Shown here: positions 52,731 through 61,222 of the stretch, one piece after another
How the letters are laid out: each line of letters begins with the position of its first letter
Numbering within the stretch: the stretch's first letter is position 1
Source of the DNA: Ga0077555 sp033764055
GTDB lineage: Bacteria; Pseudomonadota; Alphaproteobacteria; Rhizobiales; Hyphomicrobiaceae
Direction: 5' to 3'
DNA length: 64,000 nucleotides
Assembly (NCBI GenBank): GCA_033764055.1
Contig: JANRJI010000037.1
Location: 114,918 to 178,917 of the forward strand
Notes under the pieces: model-generated
What the model was told of the DNA's origin: nothing
The model's database searches: none
Seen by the model: only the letters and a program-made list of their open reading frames with translations
Program-made: the position numbers and the translations under genes

Positions 52731-52846
52731 CCTGTACGCGGCCTGTCCGACAGTCCGTCGTCAGGAGGCAATCGCGGGTTGACGTTGCGTGGGCCCCGTC
52801 GGCACTATCGGTCACGCGCAACATCCAGCCGGAAAGCCCGCTTCCC

Positions 52847-54031
52847 ATGCCGTTCGAGCCTGCCAGCGACGTCCTCGCCGAGTACACTGTCCTCGATCTC
52901 ACCCGCGTGCGCTCGGGCCCGACCTGCATCAGGCAGCTCGCCGACTGGGGTGCCAACGTCATCAAGATCGAGGACCCGGAATCCGACAAGGTGGGTCTCG
53001 GCGGCCCGCGCTCGGGCTCCGATTTCCAGAACCTGCACCGGAACAAGCGCTCGATCACGCTGAACCTCAAATCGCCTGCCGGCCGCGAGGTCTTCATGGC
53101 GCTGGCGGCGCGCGCCGACGTGATCGTCGAGAACTACCGGCCGGACGTGAAGGCCCGGCTCGGCATCGACTATGCGGCCGTGTCGAAGATCAATCCGCGC
53201 ATCGTCTATGCCTCGATCTCCGGCTTCGGCCAGGACGGCCCACTGGCAGAGCGACCTGGCTTCGACCAGATCGCGCAGGGAATGGGCGGGCTCATGTCGA
53301 TCACCGGCGAGCCGGGCAAGGGGCCGATGCGCGTCGGCATCCCGATCGCGGACCTCACCGCCGGCATCTTCTGCTCGCAGGGCATCCTGCTGGCGCTGAT
53401 GGAGCGCCAGAAGTCCGGCAAGGGGCAATGGGTGCAGACCTCGCTGCTGCAGGCGCAGGTCTTCATGCTCGACTTCCAGGCGACGCGCTGGCTGATGGAC
53501 AAGGAGGTGCCGCCGCAGGCCGGCAACGACCATCCGACCTCCATTCCGACCGGCGTCTTCAAGACCTCGGACGGCTATATCAACATCGCCGTCGCCGGTC
53601 AGAAGATGTGGGAGAAGTTCGCCTCGCTGTTCGACGATGCCGGTTTCAAGAGCCCCGACTTCGCCGACGCCAAGGGCCGCTCGAAGAACCGCAAAGCGCT
53701 CAACGCGCTGATCGAGAAGCACACGGCCACGAAGCCGGCGGCCTATTGGATCGAGATGCTGAATACCAACGGCTGCCCGGCCGGCGAGATCAACTCGATC
53801 GATCAGGTGTTCGGTCTCGAGCAGGTGCGCCACCTCGGCCTCGCCCAGCCGATGAATTCCCAGGAGCGCGGTGCGACCGAAGTGCTCGGCCAGCCTATCC
53901 TGATGAGCCGCTCGAAGGCGTCCGTGAAGCGCCCGCCGCCCAAGCTCGGCCAGCACACCGAAGAGGTTCTCGCCGAGGTCGGCTACGAGGCCGACGCCAT
54001 CGCCAAGCTCAGGAAGGATGGCGCCGTTTGA
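52847..54031 (+). CDS. Family III CoA-transferase (CaiB/BaiF)
   Basis: A 394-residue CoA-transferase. YTVLDLTRVRSGPTCIRQLADWGANVIKIE, NKRSITLNLKSPAGRE and the nucleophilic Asp in RPGFDQIAQGMGG are diagnostic; VGIPIADLTAGIFCSQGILLAL is also typical. The start ATG 52847 removes an upstream spurious extension. Its last 23 bases overlap the end of the convergent methyltransferase gene (54009-54031). Confidence 0.95.
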   Translation: MPFEPASDVLAEYTVLDLTRVRSGPTCIRQLADWGANVIKIEDPESDKVGLGGPRSGSDFQNLHRNKRSITLNLKSPAGREVFMALAARADVIVENYRPDVKARLGIDYAAVSKINPRIVYASISGFGQDGPLAERPGFDQIAQGMGGLMSITGEPGKGPMRVGIPIADLTAGIFCSQGILLALMERQKSGKGQWVQTSLLQAQVFMLDFQATRWLMDKEVPPQAGNDHPTSIPTGVFKTSDGYINIAVAGQKMWEKFASLFDDAGFKSPDFADAKGRSKNRKALNALIEKHTATKPAAYWIEMLNTNGCPAGEINSIDQVFGLEQVRHLGLAQPMNSQERGATEVLGQPILMSRSKASVKRPPPKLGQHTEEVLAEVGYEADAIAKLRKDGAV

Positions 54032-54656
54032 GGCGCGACACGGGCAGCGGCGCCGCAGCGAGGTCCCCCGTGCGCCACGGGTGGCGCGGGCCTACCGCGG
54101 CGATGCGTTGCACGATGCGATCCGGCTGCTCGAGCCGGACGTGCTCGAAGGCGACCACGGTGAGGCGGGGATGGACAGCATCGACCAACTCACCGGGTCG
54201 CAGCAGGAAATCCGGATTGTGCGGGCGCCCGAAGCGCTCGTTGCCGACGGCGAACGTCTCGTAGATGAGGATGCCGTTGCCAGCCACCGCGTCGATGATC
54301 GCCGGCATCAGCGGTCGCCACAGGTAGTTGGTCACAACGACGCCTTCGAAGTGGTCGCCGGCGAACGGCGGAGGCGCCCCCGCCTCCAGATCGGCCTCGA
54401 TCAGCTCGAAGCCCGGAACCAGACGGTAGCTCTCGGCCCGCGAGATGTCCCTGTCGATGCCGACTGCCCGCAAGCCGGCCGAAAGATAGAGCTGGAGATG
54501 ACGCCCCGCGCCGCAGGCGACGTCGAGCACGCGCCCGCCCAGCGCCACGCCCGGCAGGAACCGATCCACCCAGGCTGACGGCAAGTAGTTGGCCGGCTGG
54601 ATGGTCAACGGAAGATCACCGGGGTGTGAGGGTTGGTCTGAACGGCATTCACACAT
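54009..54656 (-). CDS. Class I SAM-dependent methyltransferase
   Basis: A 215-residue methyltransferase. Motif I is VLDVACGAGRHLQLYL, followed by the acidic residue of motif II (GIDRDISRAESY) and the FELIEADLEAG segment, with VVVTNYLWRPLMPAII as motif IV. This is the tellurite/TehB-like or TPMT group; acceptor unknown. The ATG at 54656 is 56 bases from the divergent dapF start. A short basic lead (MCECRSDQP) precedes the first helix. Confidence 0.86.
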   Translation of the reverse strand: MCECRSDQPSHPGDLPLTIQPANYLPSAWVDRFLPGVALGGRVLDVACGAGRHLQLYLSAGLRAVGIDRDISRAESYRLVPGFELIEADLEAGAPPPFAGDHFEGVVVTNYLWRPLMPAIIDAVAGNGILIYETFAVGNERFGRPHNPDFLLRPGELVDAVHPRLTVVAFEHVRLEQPDRIVQRIAAVGPRHPWRTGDLAAAPLPVSRLKRRHPS

Positions 54657-54676
54657 AGTTGCTCCCAGAGCAATAA

Positions 54677-54706
54677 TTGTCTTTGCCCTCGTAACGGCCA
54701 TATAAG
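54677..54706 (+). promoter_or_regulatory. Promoter of dapF, probably leaderless
   Basis: TTGTCT (54677-54682) and TATAAG (54701-54706) are separated by 18 bases, a good -35/-10 pair for the housekeeping sigma factor. The expected start site falls at 54711-54715, i.e. on the dapF ATG at 54712. No ribosome-binding site fits in between, so a leaderless transcript is suggested. Confidence 0.5.
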
Positions 54707-54711
54707 AGCGC

Positions 54712-55605
54712 ATGTCCAACACGCCGACAACAATCGAGGCGCCCGCCGGCGTCACGCTCGACCTCGTGAAGATGAACGGCCTCGGCAACGAGATCGTCGT
54801 CGCCGACCTGCGCGCCAGCCGCCACGTCTTGACAGCCGCCGAGGTGCGCGCCATCGCGGCTGCGCCCGGCTGGAGTTTCGACCAGCTGATGGTGTTGCAC
54901 GCGCCGCGCACGTCCGGGACCGACGCCTACGTCCGGATCTACAATGCGGACGGCTCGGAGGCAGGGGCCTGCGGCAACGGCATGCGTTGCGTCGGGCTCA
55001 TCGTCGCCGAGGAGACGGGCCGCCGGGACCAGCGCTACGAGACGGCTGCGGGATCGCTCGAGGTCAAAGTCGCGAGCGCCGAGCGCATCGCCGTCGACAT
55101 GGGCCGGCCGCGCTTCCGCTGGGACGAGATACCGTTGTCCGAGCCGTTTCACGACACCAGGCGCATCGAGCTGCAGGTCGGGCCGATCGACGCCCCGGTT
55201 CTCCATTCCCCCTCCGCCGTCAGTATGGGCAATCCGCACGTCGTGTTCTGGGTCGATGACGTCGATGCGCATGACCTGGCGCGCCACGGCTCGCTCCTTG
55301 AGCACCACCCACTGTTTCCCGAGCGTGCCAATATCTCGCTCGCACAGATGACGTCGCGCTCGTCGATCCGGTTGCGGACCTGGGAGCGAGGTGCAGGGCT
55401 GACCCGGGCCTGTGGCTCGGCAGCCTGCGCCGCAGCCGTCGCCGCAGCCCGCAAGGGGCTTACTGGTCGCAAGGTCACCGTCACGCTGCCGGGCGGACCT
55501 CTCGAGATCGAATGGCGTGGCGATGATCGTGTCGTCATGACCGGCCCCGCTGAGATCGAGCATCGAGGTCGGCTCACGCTCGCTCCGGCGGCTGCGAGCG
55601 CCTGA
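54712..55605 (+). CDS. dapF: Diaminopimelate epimerase DapF
   Basis: DapF converts LL- to meso-diaminopimelate for peptidoglycan and lysine. The 297-residue protein has the two thiol bases of the epimerase: Cys87 in GACGNGMRCVG and Cys234 in TRACGSAACA, plus MNGLGNEIVV near the start and YNADGSEA. Length is normal. A 17-residue lead precedes the family core. It heads a plus-strand cluster with mtaB (7 bases later) and ftsY. Confidence 0.96.
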   Translation: MSNTPTTIEAPAGVTLDLVKMNGLGNEIVVADLRASRHVLTAAEVRAIAAAPGWSFDQLMVLHAPRTSGTDAYVRIYNADGSEAGACGNGMRCVGLIVAEETGRRDQRYETAAGSLEVKVASAERIAVDMGRPRFRWDEIPLSEPFHDTRRIELQVGPIDAPVLHSPSAVSMGNPHVVFWVDDVDAHDLARHGSLLEHHPLFPERANISLAQMTSRSSIRLRTWERGAGLTRACGSAACAAAVAAARKGLTGRKVTVTLPGGPLEIEWRGDDRVVMTGPAEIEHRGRLTLAPAAASA

Positions 55606-55612
55606 GGCCCCC

Positions 55613-56863
55613 ATGACCGTGCGCGTCATAACGATGGGCTGCCGCCTCAATACCTACGAGTCGGAGGTGATGGCGGGCGAGGCCGAACGTGCCGGTCTCG
55701 GCGCCACCGTCATCGTCAACACGTGTGCGGTAACCGCCGAGGCGGTGCGACAGTCCGCTCAGGCCATCCGGCGCGCGCGGCGGGAGACGCCCGAAGCCCG
55801 CATCGTCGTCACCGGCTGCGCCGCGCAGATCGAGCCGGACCGGTTCTCCGCCATGCCCGAGGTCGATCACGTCGTCGGCAACGCCGGCAAGACGGATGCG
55901 GCCGTGTGGGCCGGCATCGCCGCTGGAGCGACGGAGCGGGTGAAGGTCGACGACATCATGTCGGTGCGGGAGACGGCCGGCCATCTGATCGACGGCTTCG
56001 GCACGCGCGCCAGGGCCTACGTCCAGGTGCAGAACGGCTGCGACCACCGCTGCACCTTCTGCGTCATCCCCTTCGGCCGGGGACCATCGCGGTCCGTCCC
56101 GGCCGGCGAGATCGTCGGCCAGATCCGGCGGATTGCCGAGAGGGGCTACGCCGAGGTGGTGCTGACGGGCGTCGACATCACGGCCTACGGGGCCGACCTG
56201 CCGGGCAAGCCGACGCTCGGCCGCCTCGTGCGCCAGATCCTGACGCTGGTCCCGGAGCTGCCGCGCCTGCGCCTGTCGTCGATCGATCAGGTCGAGGCCG
56301 ATCCCGACCTCATGCGGGCGCTGGCGGAGGAGGAGCGGCTCATGCCGCATCTCCATCTGTCGCTGCAGGCCGGCGATGACATGATTCTGAAGCGGATGCG
56401 CCGGCGGCACGTGCGCCAGGATGCCCTTCGCTTCTGTGCCGAGGCCCGCCGCCTCCGACCTGATGTGGCGTTCGGCGCCGATCTGATCGCCGGCTTCCCG
56501 ACTGAGTCCGAAGGCATGTTCACACGCTCGCTCGATCTCGTCGATGAATGCGGAATCGCCTACCTCCACGTGTTTCCCTATTCGCCGCGACCCGGCACCG
56601 CCGCGGCCCGCATGCCCCAGGTGCCGCGGGCGGTGATCAAGCAGCGGGCAGCACGGCTGCGACAAAAGGGTGAAGCTGCCCTCGCTCGCCATCTTGATGC
56701 CCAGGTCGGACGGTCAGTCACAGCGCTGATCGAGCGCGAGTCGGTCGGGCGGACGCCAGACTTCGCCGAGGTGGTGGTGGATGGCGCAGGATCGGACAGT
56801 CTCGTCACGGTTGCGCTCGCCGGCCACGACGGCCGTCGTCTAGCAGGAAGGGTCGTCGCTTGA
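55613..56863 (+). CDS. mtaB: tRNA t6A37 methylthiotransferase MtaB
   Basis: MtaB adds a methylthio group to t6A37 in tRNAs reading ANN codons. The 416-residue radical-SAM enzyme has the N-terminal MTTase domain with three Cys (MGCRLNTYESEV, VNTCAVTAE, TGCAAQ), the radical-SAM motif CDHRCTFC and a C-terminal TRAM-type region. It lies between dapF and ftsY, a common order in this group. Its stop overlaps the ftsY TTG start. Confidence 0.94.
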   Translation: MTVRVITMGCRLNTYESEVMAGEAERAGLGATVIVNTCAVTAEAVRQSAQAIRRARRETPEARIVVTGCAAQIEPDRFSAMPEVDHVVGNAGKTDAAVWAGIAAGATERVKVDDIMSVRETAGHLIDGFGTRARAYVQVQNGCDHRCTFCVIPFGRGPSRSVPAGEIVGQIRRIAERGYAEVVLTGVDITAYGADLPGKPTLGRLVRQILTLVPELPRLRLSSIDQVEADPDLMRALAEEERLMPHLHLSLQAGDDMILKRMRRRHVRQDALRFCAEARRLRPDVAFGADLIAGFPTESEGMFTRSLDLVDECGIAYLHVFPYSPRPGTAAARMPQVPRAVIKQRAARLRQKGEAALARHLDAQVGRSVTALIERESVGRTPDFAEVVVDGAGSDSLVTVALAGHDGRRLAGRVVA

Positions 56864-58032
56864 GCGAGCAGCCGGACAAGCGGCGGGGATTTTTCGGCCG
56901 CCTCTTCGGCGGGCGTGAGACGCCGCCTGCGCCAACGCCGGCGCCCGTGCCCGAGGAGGCGCAGGTGACGCCTGTTGCGCCCCCGGCTCGGACCGAGGAC
57001 ATGGCCCGGCGGTCGGAGCACGCCGCCCCTCCTGACGTAGCCGAGCCTGGGCTGCCGCCAGCCGAGATCTCGCGGCCTGAGCCGGCTGTCCAGGAGTTGG
57101 CCCCATCGGAGCCGCCGAAGCAGAGCTGGTTGAAGCGTCTCAAGAGTGGGCTCGCCAAGACCTCGACCAGGCTTTCGGACGGCATCACCTCGCTGTTCAC
57201 CAAGCGCCGTCTCGACGCGGCAACGCTCGACGATCTCGAGGACCTGCTTATCCAGGCCGATCTCGGCGTCGAGACAGCGATGCGCATCACCGAGGCGATC
57301 GGGAAAGGGCGCTTCGAGAAGGGCATCTCGGCCGACGAGGTGAAGGCAATCCTGTCTGCCGAGGTCGAACGCGTCTTGAAGCCCATCGCCAAGCCGCTGG
57401 TGATCGACCGGACCCGCCAGCCCCACGTGGTGCTCGTCGTCGGTGTTAACGGCACCGGCAAGACCACCACCATCGGCAAGCTCGCAGCGCGCTTCCGGCG
57501 GGAAGGCCTGTCCGTGATGATGGCGGCCGGCGACACGTTTCGCGCCGCCGCCATAGATCAGCTCAAGATCTGGGGAGAGCGCACGGGCGCGCCGGTCATC
57601 GCCCGGTCCGTCGGGGCGGACGCCTCCGGTCTCGCATTCGACGCCCTCAAGGCCGCAAAGGAGCAGGGCTCGGATGTCCTGCTTCTCGACACTGCAGGCC
57701 GCCTTCAGAACAAGCAGGTTCTGATGGAGGAGCTCGAGAAGGTGATCCGCGTGTTGCGCAAGCTCGATCCGACGGCGCCGCACGATTGCCTGCTGGTGCT
57801 CGACGCGACGACCGGCCAGAACGCCATCTCCCAGGTCGAGGTGTTCCGTGAGAAGGCCGGCGTCACGGGCCTCGTCATGACCAAGCTCGACGGCACCGCG
57901 CGCGGCGGCATCCTGGTTGCCATCGCCGCCAAGCATCAGATCCCCGTCCACGCGATCGGCGTGGGCGAGGGTGTAGACGATCTCCAGCCGTTCGATCCGG
58001 GCGAGTTCGCCCGGGCAATTGCGGCTAGTTAA
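56860..58032 (+). CDS. ftsY: Signal recognition particle receptor FtsY
   Basis: FtsY brings SRP-bound ribosomes to the membrane. The 390-residue protein has an acidic, Pro-rich A-domain (1-95), an N domain (about 95-180) and the GTPase G domain: P-loop GVNGTGKTTTIGKLA, DTFRAAA, DTAGR (LLDTAGRLQN), TKLDGTARGG and a final GEGVDDLQPF. The start is TTG 56860, overlapping the mtaB stop (TTGA), so translation is coupled. yciB follows five bases later. Confidence 0.95.
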   Translation: MSEQPDKRRGFFGRLFGGRETPPAPTPAPVPEEAQVTPVAPPARTEDMARRSEHAAPPDVAEPGLPPAEISRPEPAVQELAPSEPPKQSWLKRLKSGLAKTSTRLSDGITSLFTKRRLDAATLDDLEDLLIQADLGVETAMRITEAIGKGRFEKGISADEVKAILSAEVERVLKPIAKPLVIDRTRQPHVVLVVGVNGTGKTTTIGKLAARFRREGLSVMMAAGDTFRAAAIDQLKIWGERTGAPVIARSVGADASGLAFDALKAAKEQGSDVLLLDTAGRLQNKQVLMEELEKVIRVLRKLDPTAPHDCLLVLDATTGQNAISQVEVFREKAGVTGLVMTKLDGTARGGILVAIAAKHQIPVHAIGVGEGVDDLQPFDPGEFARAIAAS

Positions 58033-58037
58033 CGGTT

Positions 58038-58736
58038 ATGGGCTATTCGATGGACGCATCAGCGTATCCCGGCAGACGGAGTGAACGTACGGTCATGGTC
58101 GGAAAGCGGCGTTGGTTCCCGTTCAATCTCGTTCAGACGCTCAACATCGCGAGCGAGATCGGTCCGCTCGTGACGATGTTCGTCGTCAACTTCGCGGCGG
58201 GCGTGGAAGCCGGTGTGTGGGCCCTCATCGGTACGACCGGCCTCGCCCTGATCGCCTCGCTGGTCGTGCTGAGGCGGCCGCCGATCATGCCGTTCATCGC
58301 TGGCGCCGTGACTGTCGGCTTCGGCGCCTTGACTCTCGTGACTGGTGACCCGAAGTGGGTCCAGATCAAGGTGACGATTTTCAACGCCCTGATCGCTACA
58401 GTGCTCTTTGTGGGGGTGTATTATCGTAAGTATTTTTTCGAGTTCGTCTTCGGGAAGACGTTTCACTACTCGGAGCAGGGCTGGCGGCTGCTGACCCGGA
58501 ACGCGGCAGTGTTCTTCCTGGTCACGGCGATCGCCAATGAGGCCGTGCGCCTGGGCTTTGCGACGGCCCAGATTCCGTGCCCGACGACCTGGGCCTGGCT
58601 GTTGCGCAAGCCGGTGCTCGACGGGCTAGACATCTGGATGATCTTCAAGCTGTTCATCGTGATGCCGTTCACGACCCTGTACTTCGTGCTTCAGGTGCGC
58701 CTGTTGCAGAAGCATAGGCTTCCCGACAAGGTTTGA
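58038..58736 (+). CDS. yciB: Inner-membrane septation protein YciB
   Basis: A 232-residue integral membrane protein of the YciB/IspZ family, involved in cell envelope synthesis and septation. It has about five helices, IASEIGPLVTMFVVNFAAG, the DPKWVQIKVTIFNALIATVLF segment and the family core KTFHYSEQGWRLLTRNAAVFFLV. The first 20 residues may be an extension; another ATG is at residue 20. Immediately downstream of ftsY. Confidence 0.9.
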   Translation: MGYSMDASAYPGRRSERTVMVGKRRWFPFNLVQTLNIASEIGPLVTMFVVNFAAGVEAGVWALIGTTGLALIASLVVLRRPPIMPFIAGAVTVGFGALTLVTGDPKWVQIKVTIFNALIATVLFVGVYYRKYFFEFVFGKTFHYSEQGWRLLTRNAAVFFLVTAIANEAVRLGFATAQIPCPTTWAWLLRKPVLDGLDIWMIFKLFIVMPFTTLYFVLQVRLLQKHRLPDKV

Positions 58737-58828
58737 GCGGGAGACCTCTCGGGCGTGAGGCTCGCCGGCGCTCGGCTGCCGGCACCCGGGACATCCGGCA
58801 TCGGCGTTCGGCAGGCGGAGATCTCACG

Positions 58829-59434
58829 ATGGCGGAGTTGGACGGTGAGGCGAAGCAAGCGGGGCACGGGCGCCAAGGCCTGAAGCTCGCCCTCGAGCTC
58901 GGGCCCCTGGTCCTGGCGCTGGTCGCCTATCTGCTGGCCGGGTTCTACTGGGCAACCGGCGTGCTGATGGCCTCCACGGTTGTCGCTGTCGTGGCGACCC
59001 GTGTCGTCTTCGGCCGGGTCGGTCCGGCGCTCGCGGCGACCACCGTCGTCGTGCTGGTGTTCGGTGCGATGACGCTCTGGCTCCGGGACCCGAGCTTCAT
59101 CAAGATGAAACCGACGATCGTCAACATCGCGTTCGCCGCGGCGCTGTTCTTCGGGCTGGCGACGGACCGGCCGTTTCTGAAGCTCCTGCTCGGCGAGGCA
59201 TTGCGGCTGTCCGACGAGGGCTGGCGCGTGCTGACCTGGCGATGGGCGTGCTTCTTCGTGGTGCTCGCAGCCGCCAACGAGGTCGTCTGGCGCAATTTCA
59301 GCGACGGGACATGGTGGACCTTCAAGGTCGCCATATTTCCTCTGACCATGCTCTTCTTCGCCGCGCAGTGGGGCGTCATCAAGCGGCACATGGTGGTCGC
59401 GGCAGATGCAACTGACAAAGCCGCAAAATCATGA
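58829..59434 (+). CDS. Second YciB-family membrane protein
   Basis: A 201-residue paralogue of the previous gene with the same architecture (LALELGPLVLALVAYLLAG, DPSFIKMKPTIVNIAFAAALF, EALRLSDEGWRVLTWRWACFF). It has diverged strongly but keeps the RLSDEGWRVLT core. ATG 58829 has AGGCGGAG upstream. A tandem duplication of yciB beside ftsY, probably with a specialised role. Confidence 0.85.
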   Translation: MAELDGEAKQAGHGRQGLKLALELGPLVLALVAYLLAGFYWATGVLMASTVVAVVATRVVFGRVGPALAATTVVVLVFGAMTLWLRDPSFIKMKPTIVNIAFAAALFFGLATDRPFLKLLLGEALRLSDEGWRVLTWRWACFFVVLAAANEVVWRNFSDGTWWTFKVAIFPLTMLFFAAQWGVIKRHMVVAADATDKAAKS

Positions 59435-59635
59435 GGTAACTGGGTGTTACTTCGTGACCGCAGCCGTACATGATTTGTGAGGCATTGCATTAGAATTGTT
59501 TTGAGATGGTGCCGCGACACAGCTACTTTATCTGTGACGGAGCATCAGTTTATCTCTGGCGTGTAAGCCTTGCGACCGGTGGTGCGTGGTGCGCGTGCGA
59601 GGTCGGATCTGCAATCCAACAAATAATTGGACGAA

Positions 59636-60109
59636 ATGAAACGCGAGCCCGGTGCCGGACGGCTTGACCGTTCTCCAATCCATCTCCTCCACCGCGCGGG
59701 GCAGTGCGCGGGTGACGTGTTCCTCGGCGAGTTCGGGGATACGGACCTTACGCCCCGCCAGTACGCAGTGCTCGTCACTGTCTCCCAGAACGAGGGCTTG
59801 AGCCAGACCGATCTCGTGGAGCGTACCGGCGTCGACCGTTCGACGCTCGCCGACATCGTTCGGCGCATGCTCAAGAAGGGCCTGCTCCAGCGCCGGCGGA
59901 CCAAGGAGGATGCACGCGCCTATGCCGTACGTCTCACCGAGGAAGGCTGGCGGGTGCTAAAGTCGTGCGAGCCGGTCGTCAAGCGCGTGGAGGACCGCAT
60001 CCTGCAGGCATTGCCGCTCAAGCAGCGGGAGCAATTCCTCGCGGATCTGGCGACGATCGTCGACGCACTCGACCCACAGAAGGCCGAGACGGACGACACC
60101 CCCAGTTAA
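59636..60109 (+). CDS. MarR family transcriptional regulator
   Basis: A 157-residue winged-helix protein. The dimer helices flank a wHTH at about 45-100: TPRQYAVLVTVSQNEGLSQT, DLVERTGVDRSTLADIVRRM, and the wing LLQRRRTKEDARAYAVRLT. MarR proteins respond to phenolic or redox ligands. The upstream 200-base gap holds two copies of TTTATCT[G/C]TG (59527 and 59549, 22 bases apart). ATG 59636 is preferred over TTG 59627. Confidence 0.93.
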   Translation: MKREPGAGRLDRSPIHLLHRAGQCAGDVFLGEFGDTDLTPRQYAVLVTVSQNEGLSQTDLVERTGVDRSTLADIVRRMLKKGLLQRRRTKEDARAYAVRLTEEGWRVLKSCEPVVKRVEDRILQALPLKQREQFLADLATIVDALDPQKAETDDTPS

Positions 60110-60160
60110 CCGATTGCCTGCCCCGCGGACCGGGAAGCGACCGAGCGCGCTCCGGCCAGA

Positions 60161-60778
60161 CTAAGCTTCGGGTCCGTTTGCCTTCATGGCCTCGAGGCCG
60201 GAAGCCAGGATCTTAACGATGCGACGCAACTGAGCCTCCAGCTCCTCGCCGAGCCGGCCGCCCAGCCTGTTGTCCAAGGCCAGCGCCACGATCCCATGGA
60301 CCGCGCCGAACAACCCGCGGGCTGTTGCCATCCGGCACGTGTCGTCCGGGACGATTCCGCCGAGAGCCGACGCGATGACGCCAAGCAGACGATCCTGGTC
60401 CTCGACGTATGACTTGGGCACCTCGCGGCCCTCTTTCATCCGGTGCTTGAACACCGCCTCCCACCGCTGGCGGTGGGTCAGCGCAAAACGCATGTAGGCG
60501 AGGGCAAGGCCCGTCAGTTGCGCATCGAGCGGCTCGCCGGCCAGAGCCTCTCCCTCGGTCCGAACCGCCGAGCCCAACAGCTCGAGCGTCGCGGCGTTGA
60601 CGGCGATCAGCAGGCCGTCGATGTCGCCGAACAAGTTGTAGAGCGTCCCAACCGAGCATCCGGCCTCGCGGGCGATGCGGCGCGCCTGCACGGCCTCGAC
60701 GCCCTCGCGCTCGAGGATGGCCCCGGCGAGGGCGACGCTCTGAGCCCGCAGCGTCTCGCGGTATGCCGGCTCGGCCAT
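60161..60778 (-). CDS. TetR family repressor
   Basis: A 205-residue TetR regulator. The N-terminal HTH runs through VQARRIAREAGCSVGTLYNLFGDIDGLLIAV (about 30-60); the C-terminal domain is all-helical and resembles TetR_C_13-type ligand pockets. It is divergent from the PspA/YiaAB operon, which carries three palindromes in its promoter, so it most likely represses that operon and perhaps itself. ATG 60778 chosen; a longer start at 60808 is possible. Confidence 0.93.
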   Translation of the reverse strand: MAEPAYRETLRAQSVALAGAILEREGVEAVQARRIAREAGCSVGTLYNLFGDIDGLLIAVNAATLELLGSAVRTEGEALAGEPLDAQLTGLALAYMRFALTHRQRWEAVFKHRMKEGREVPKSYVEDQDRLLGVIASALGGIVPDDTCRMATARGLFGAVHGIVALALDNRLGGRLGEELEAQLRRIVKILASGLEAMKANGPEA

Positions 60779-61044
60779 GGATCTCGGGCTCCTTCTGTGG
60801 CGTGCCAACTGCTGGGGCAGGCTGTATCCGCTCCGCGCCGCGGCGTACCCTCGCGCCCGATCGGGCCGCGGCCTGCGGCAGGGCCATCGCGAAGAACCGC
60901 CGCGATATCCTTGCTTGCGCCTCAGCCGGTCATCGAGCCGAACGCCCCCTCCTTCCCCTGGGAAAGAAGATCGGGCCGCTGCCCCGGCAAGGCTGTCGTC
61001 TCCGGTCCGTGCAACGCCCTTTTAACCTAGCTCGACTCTGCCCA

Positions 61045-61057
61045 TGAACCTAGTTCA
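61045..61057. promoter_or_regulatory. Operator copy 1 (TGAAC-CTA-GTTCA)
   Basis: A 13-base perfect inverted repeat, TGAAC arms around CTA. It lies just upstream of the -35 element of the pspA-like promoter, 22 bases from copy 2. Confidence 0.65.
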
Positions 61058-61065
61058 AGATTTAC

Positions 61066-61094
61066 TTGAACTGGGTTCACGCCTCTGGCATATT
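61066..61094 (+). promoter_or_regulatory. Promoter of the PspA-like/YiaAB operon
   Basis: TTGAAC (61066-61071) and CATATT (61089-61094) are 17 bases apart, matching a housekeeping promoter. The -35 box is inside operator copy 2, so a bound repressor would block RNA polymerase. Confidence 0.6.
61067..61079. promoter_or_regulatory. Operator copy 2 (TGAAC-TGG-GTTCA)
   Basis: A 13-base perfect inverted repeat overlapping the -35 element TTGAAC, two helical turns (22 bases) from copy 1. Confidence 0.7.
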
Positions 61095-61102
61095 GAGCGC
61101 CA

Positions 61103-61115
61103 TGAACTGAGTTCA
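61103..61115. promoter_or_regulatory. Operator copy 3 (TGAAC-TGA-GTTCA)
   Basis: A 13-base perfect inverted repeat, eight bases after the -10 element, spanning the expected transcription start. It is 36 bases from copy 2. Confidence 0.7.
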
Positions 61116-61222
61116 CGGCGCCCCGAGAGGCCAGCTGAGACCCGGTTCCCGGCGAGGCGGCGCACCGAGCGGGCGATGGCCGAGCCACTGTCAGGAGACG
61201 AGCGAGGTCAAGGAGTGCCCCC

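Larger units (their letters stand above)
60779..61222. other. Divergent regulatory region tetR/pspA-like
   Basis: A 444-base region between the TetR gene and the PspA-like gene. Its right third (61045-61115) carries the predicted promoter and operators listed separately. The rest (60779-61040) has no recognised feature. Confidence 0.6.
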
